Notes under the pieces: model-generated
What the model was told of the DNA's origin: nothing
The model's input: only the letters and a program-made list of their open reading frames with translations
Database searches by the model: none
Shown here: one piece after another, positions 6,835 to 7,024 of the stretch
How the letters are laid out: the number at the start of each line of letters is the position of its first letter
How positions within the stretch are numbered: the stretch's first letter is position 1
Source of the DNA: an uncultured Clostridia bacterium
Lineage (GTDB): Bacteria; Bacillota; Clostridia; Oscillospirales; Ruminococcaceae
Assembly (NCBI GenBank): GCA_937894185.1
Contig: CALCSA010000315.1
Location: forward strand, 1 to 7,024
Length of the DNA: 7,024 nucleotides
Direction: 5' to 3'
Made by a program: the position numbers and the translations under genes

Positions 6835-7024
6835 TTACTTATTGTTTAGGCTAGCATTGAGCTTGGTAATCAAATCCCCGCAGTCCACTCCATGAACCTC
6901 ACAGGCTTCCTCTACCGTTTCTCCCCGGGAGGCGGGGCACTGCCTGCAAAGCATCCCAAAGGATTCGAACACTTGGTTACAGTCCTCGTCGTAATCCAAA
7001 ATATCACCGATGATCGTATCCCCG
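6835..7024 (-). CDS. DUF1858 redox-disulfide domain protein (5' partial)
   Basis: The last 62 codons of a small protein cut by the right edge; the frame is read from base 7023 down to the TAA at 6837-6835. The visible sequence matches the DUF1858 family (hybrid-cluster-protein-associated redox disulfide domain), small proteins of about 65-75 residues common in anaerobes and also found fused to larger redox proteins: GDTIIGDIL, then FESFGMLCRQCPAS with the CxxC pair (visible residues 26 and 29), then ETVEEACEVHGVDCGDLITKL. Given the normal family length only a few N-terminal residues are probably missing, although a longer fusion cannot be excluded. Besides the CxxC it has cysteines at visible positions 15, 41 and 48. 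A role in thiol-disulfide or metal chemistry is assumed from the motif but not proven for the family. It lies 50 bases upstream of the MFS-type gene on the same strand. Confidence 0.86.
   Translation of the reverse strand, partial: GDTIIGDILDYDEDCNQVFESFGMLCRQCPASRGETVEEACEVHGVDCGDLITKLNASLNNK

Overview
The window looks like chromosomal DNA of an anaerobic, gut-type Clostridia (Bacillota), most likely of the Oscillospiraceae/Ruminococcaceae kind. This is inferred from a moderately GC-rich composition, purine-rich Shine-Dalgarno sites, TrmK and long-form Nif3 side by side as in Bacillota, and a DUF1858 redox-disulfide protein typical of anaerobes. Codon use looks even across the genes, and no transposase, integrase, CRISPR array, tRNA or rRNA is visible.

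Layout: two convergent gene groups meet at about 1772-1890. On the + strand, a 5'-truncated ABC-transporter solute-binding protein (1-1137) is followed after 64 bases by an unrecognised four-helix membrane protein (1202-1771). On the - strand, reading from the right edge leftwards, come a DUF1858 protein cut by the edge (6835-7024), a 12-helix MFS-type membrane protein (5483-6784), tRNA adenine-22 N1-methyltransferase TrmK (4788-5486), a Nif3/DUF34 dinuclear-metal protein with a PII-like insert (3691-4791) and the ribosome-quality-control factor RqcH/NFACT (1891-3660). The convergence zone holds two hairpins; the left one is a strong terminator with T-runs on both sides.

The - strand genes are packed like one operon: MFS/TrmK overlap by GTGA, TrmK/Nif3 overlap by ATGA, the Nif3-RqcH gap is 30 bases and the DUF1858-MFS gap about 50 bases, and no promoter or terminator is convincing inside. 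TrmK modifies tRNA, and RqcH adds C-terminal alanine tails to nascent chains stalled on 60S-like (50S) subunits, so the core of the operon concerns tRNA and translation; Nif3 is a frequent companion of TrmK with unsettled function. The MFS-like protein and the DUF1858 protein are less expected partners.

Most of the window is ordinary core genome. The points most worth a second look are an internal repeat in the MFS-type protein that occupies the place of the usual MFS signature, the DUF1858/MFS head of the operon, the unrecognised membrane protein behind the solute-binding protein, and the apparent absence of the iron-ligand tyrosine pair in that binding protein. I see no convincing new multi-gene system.
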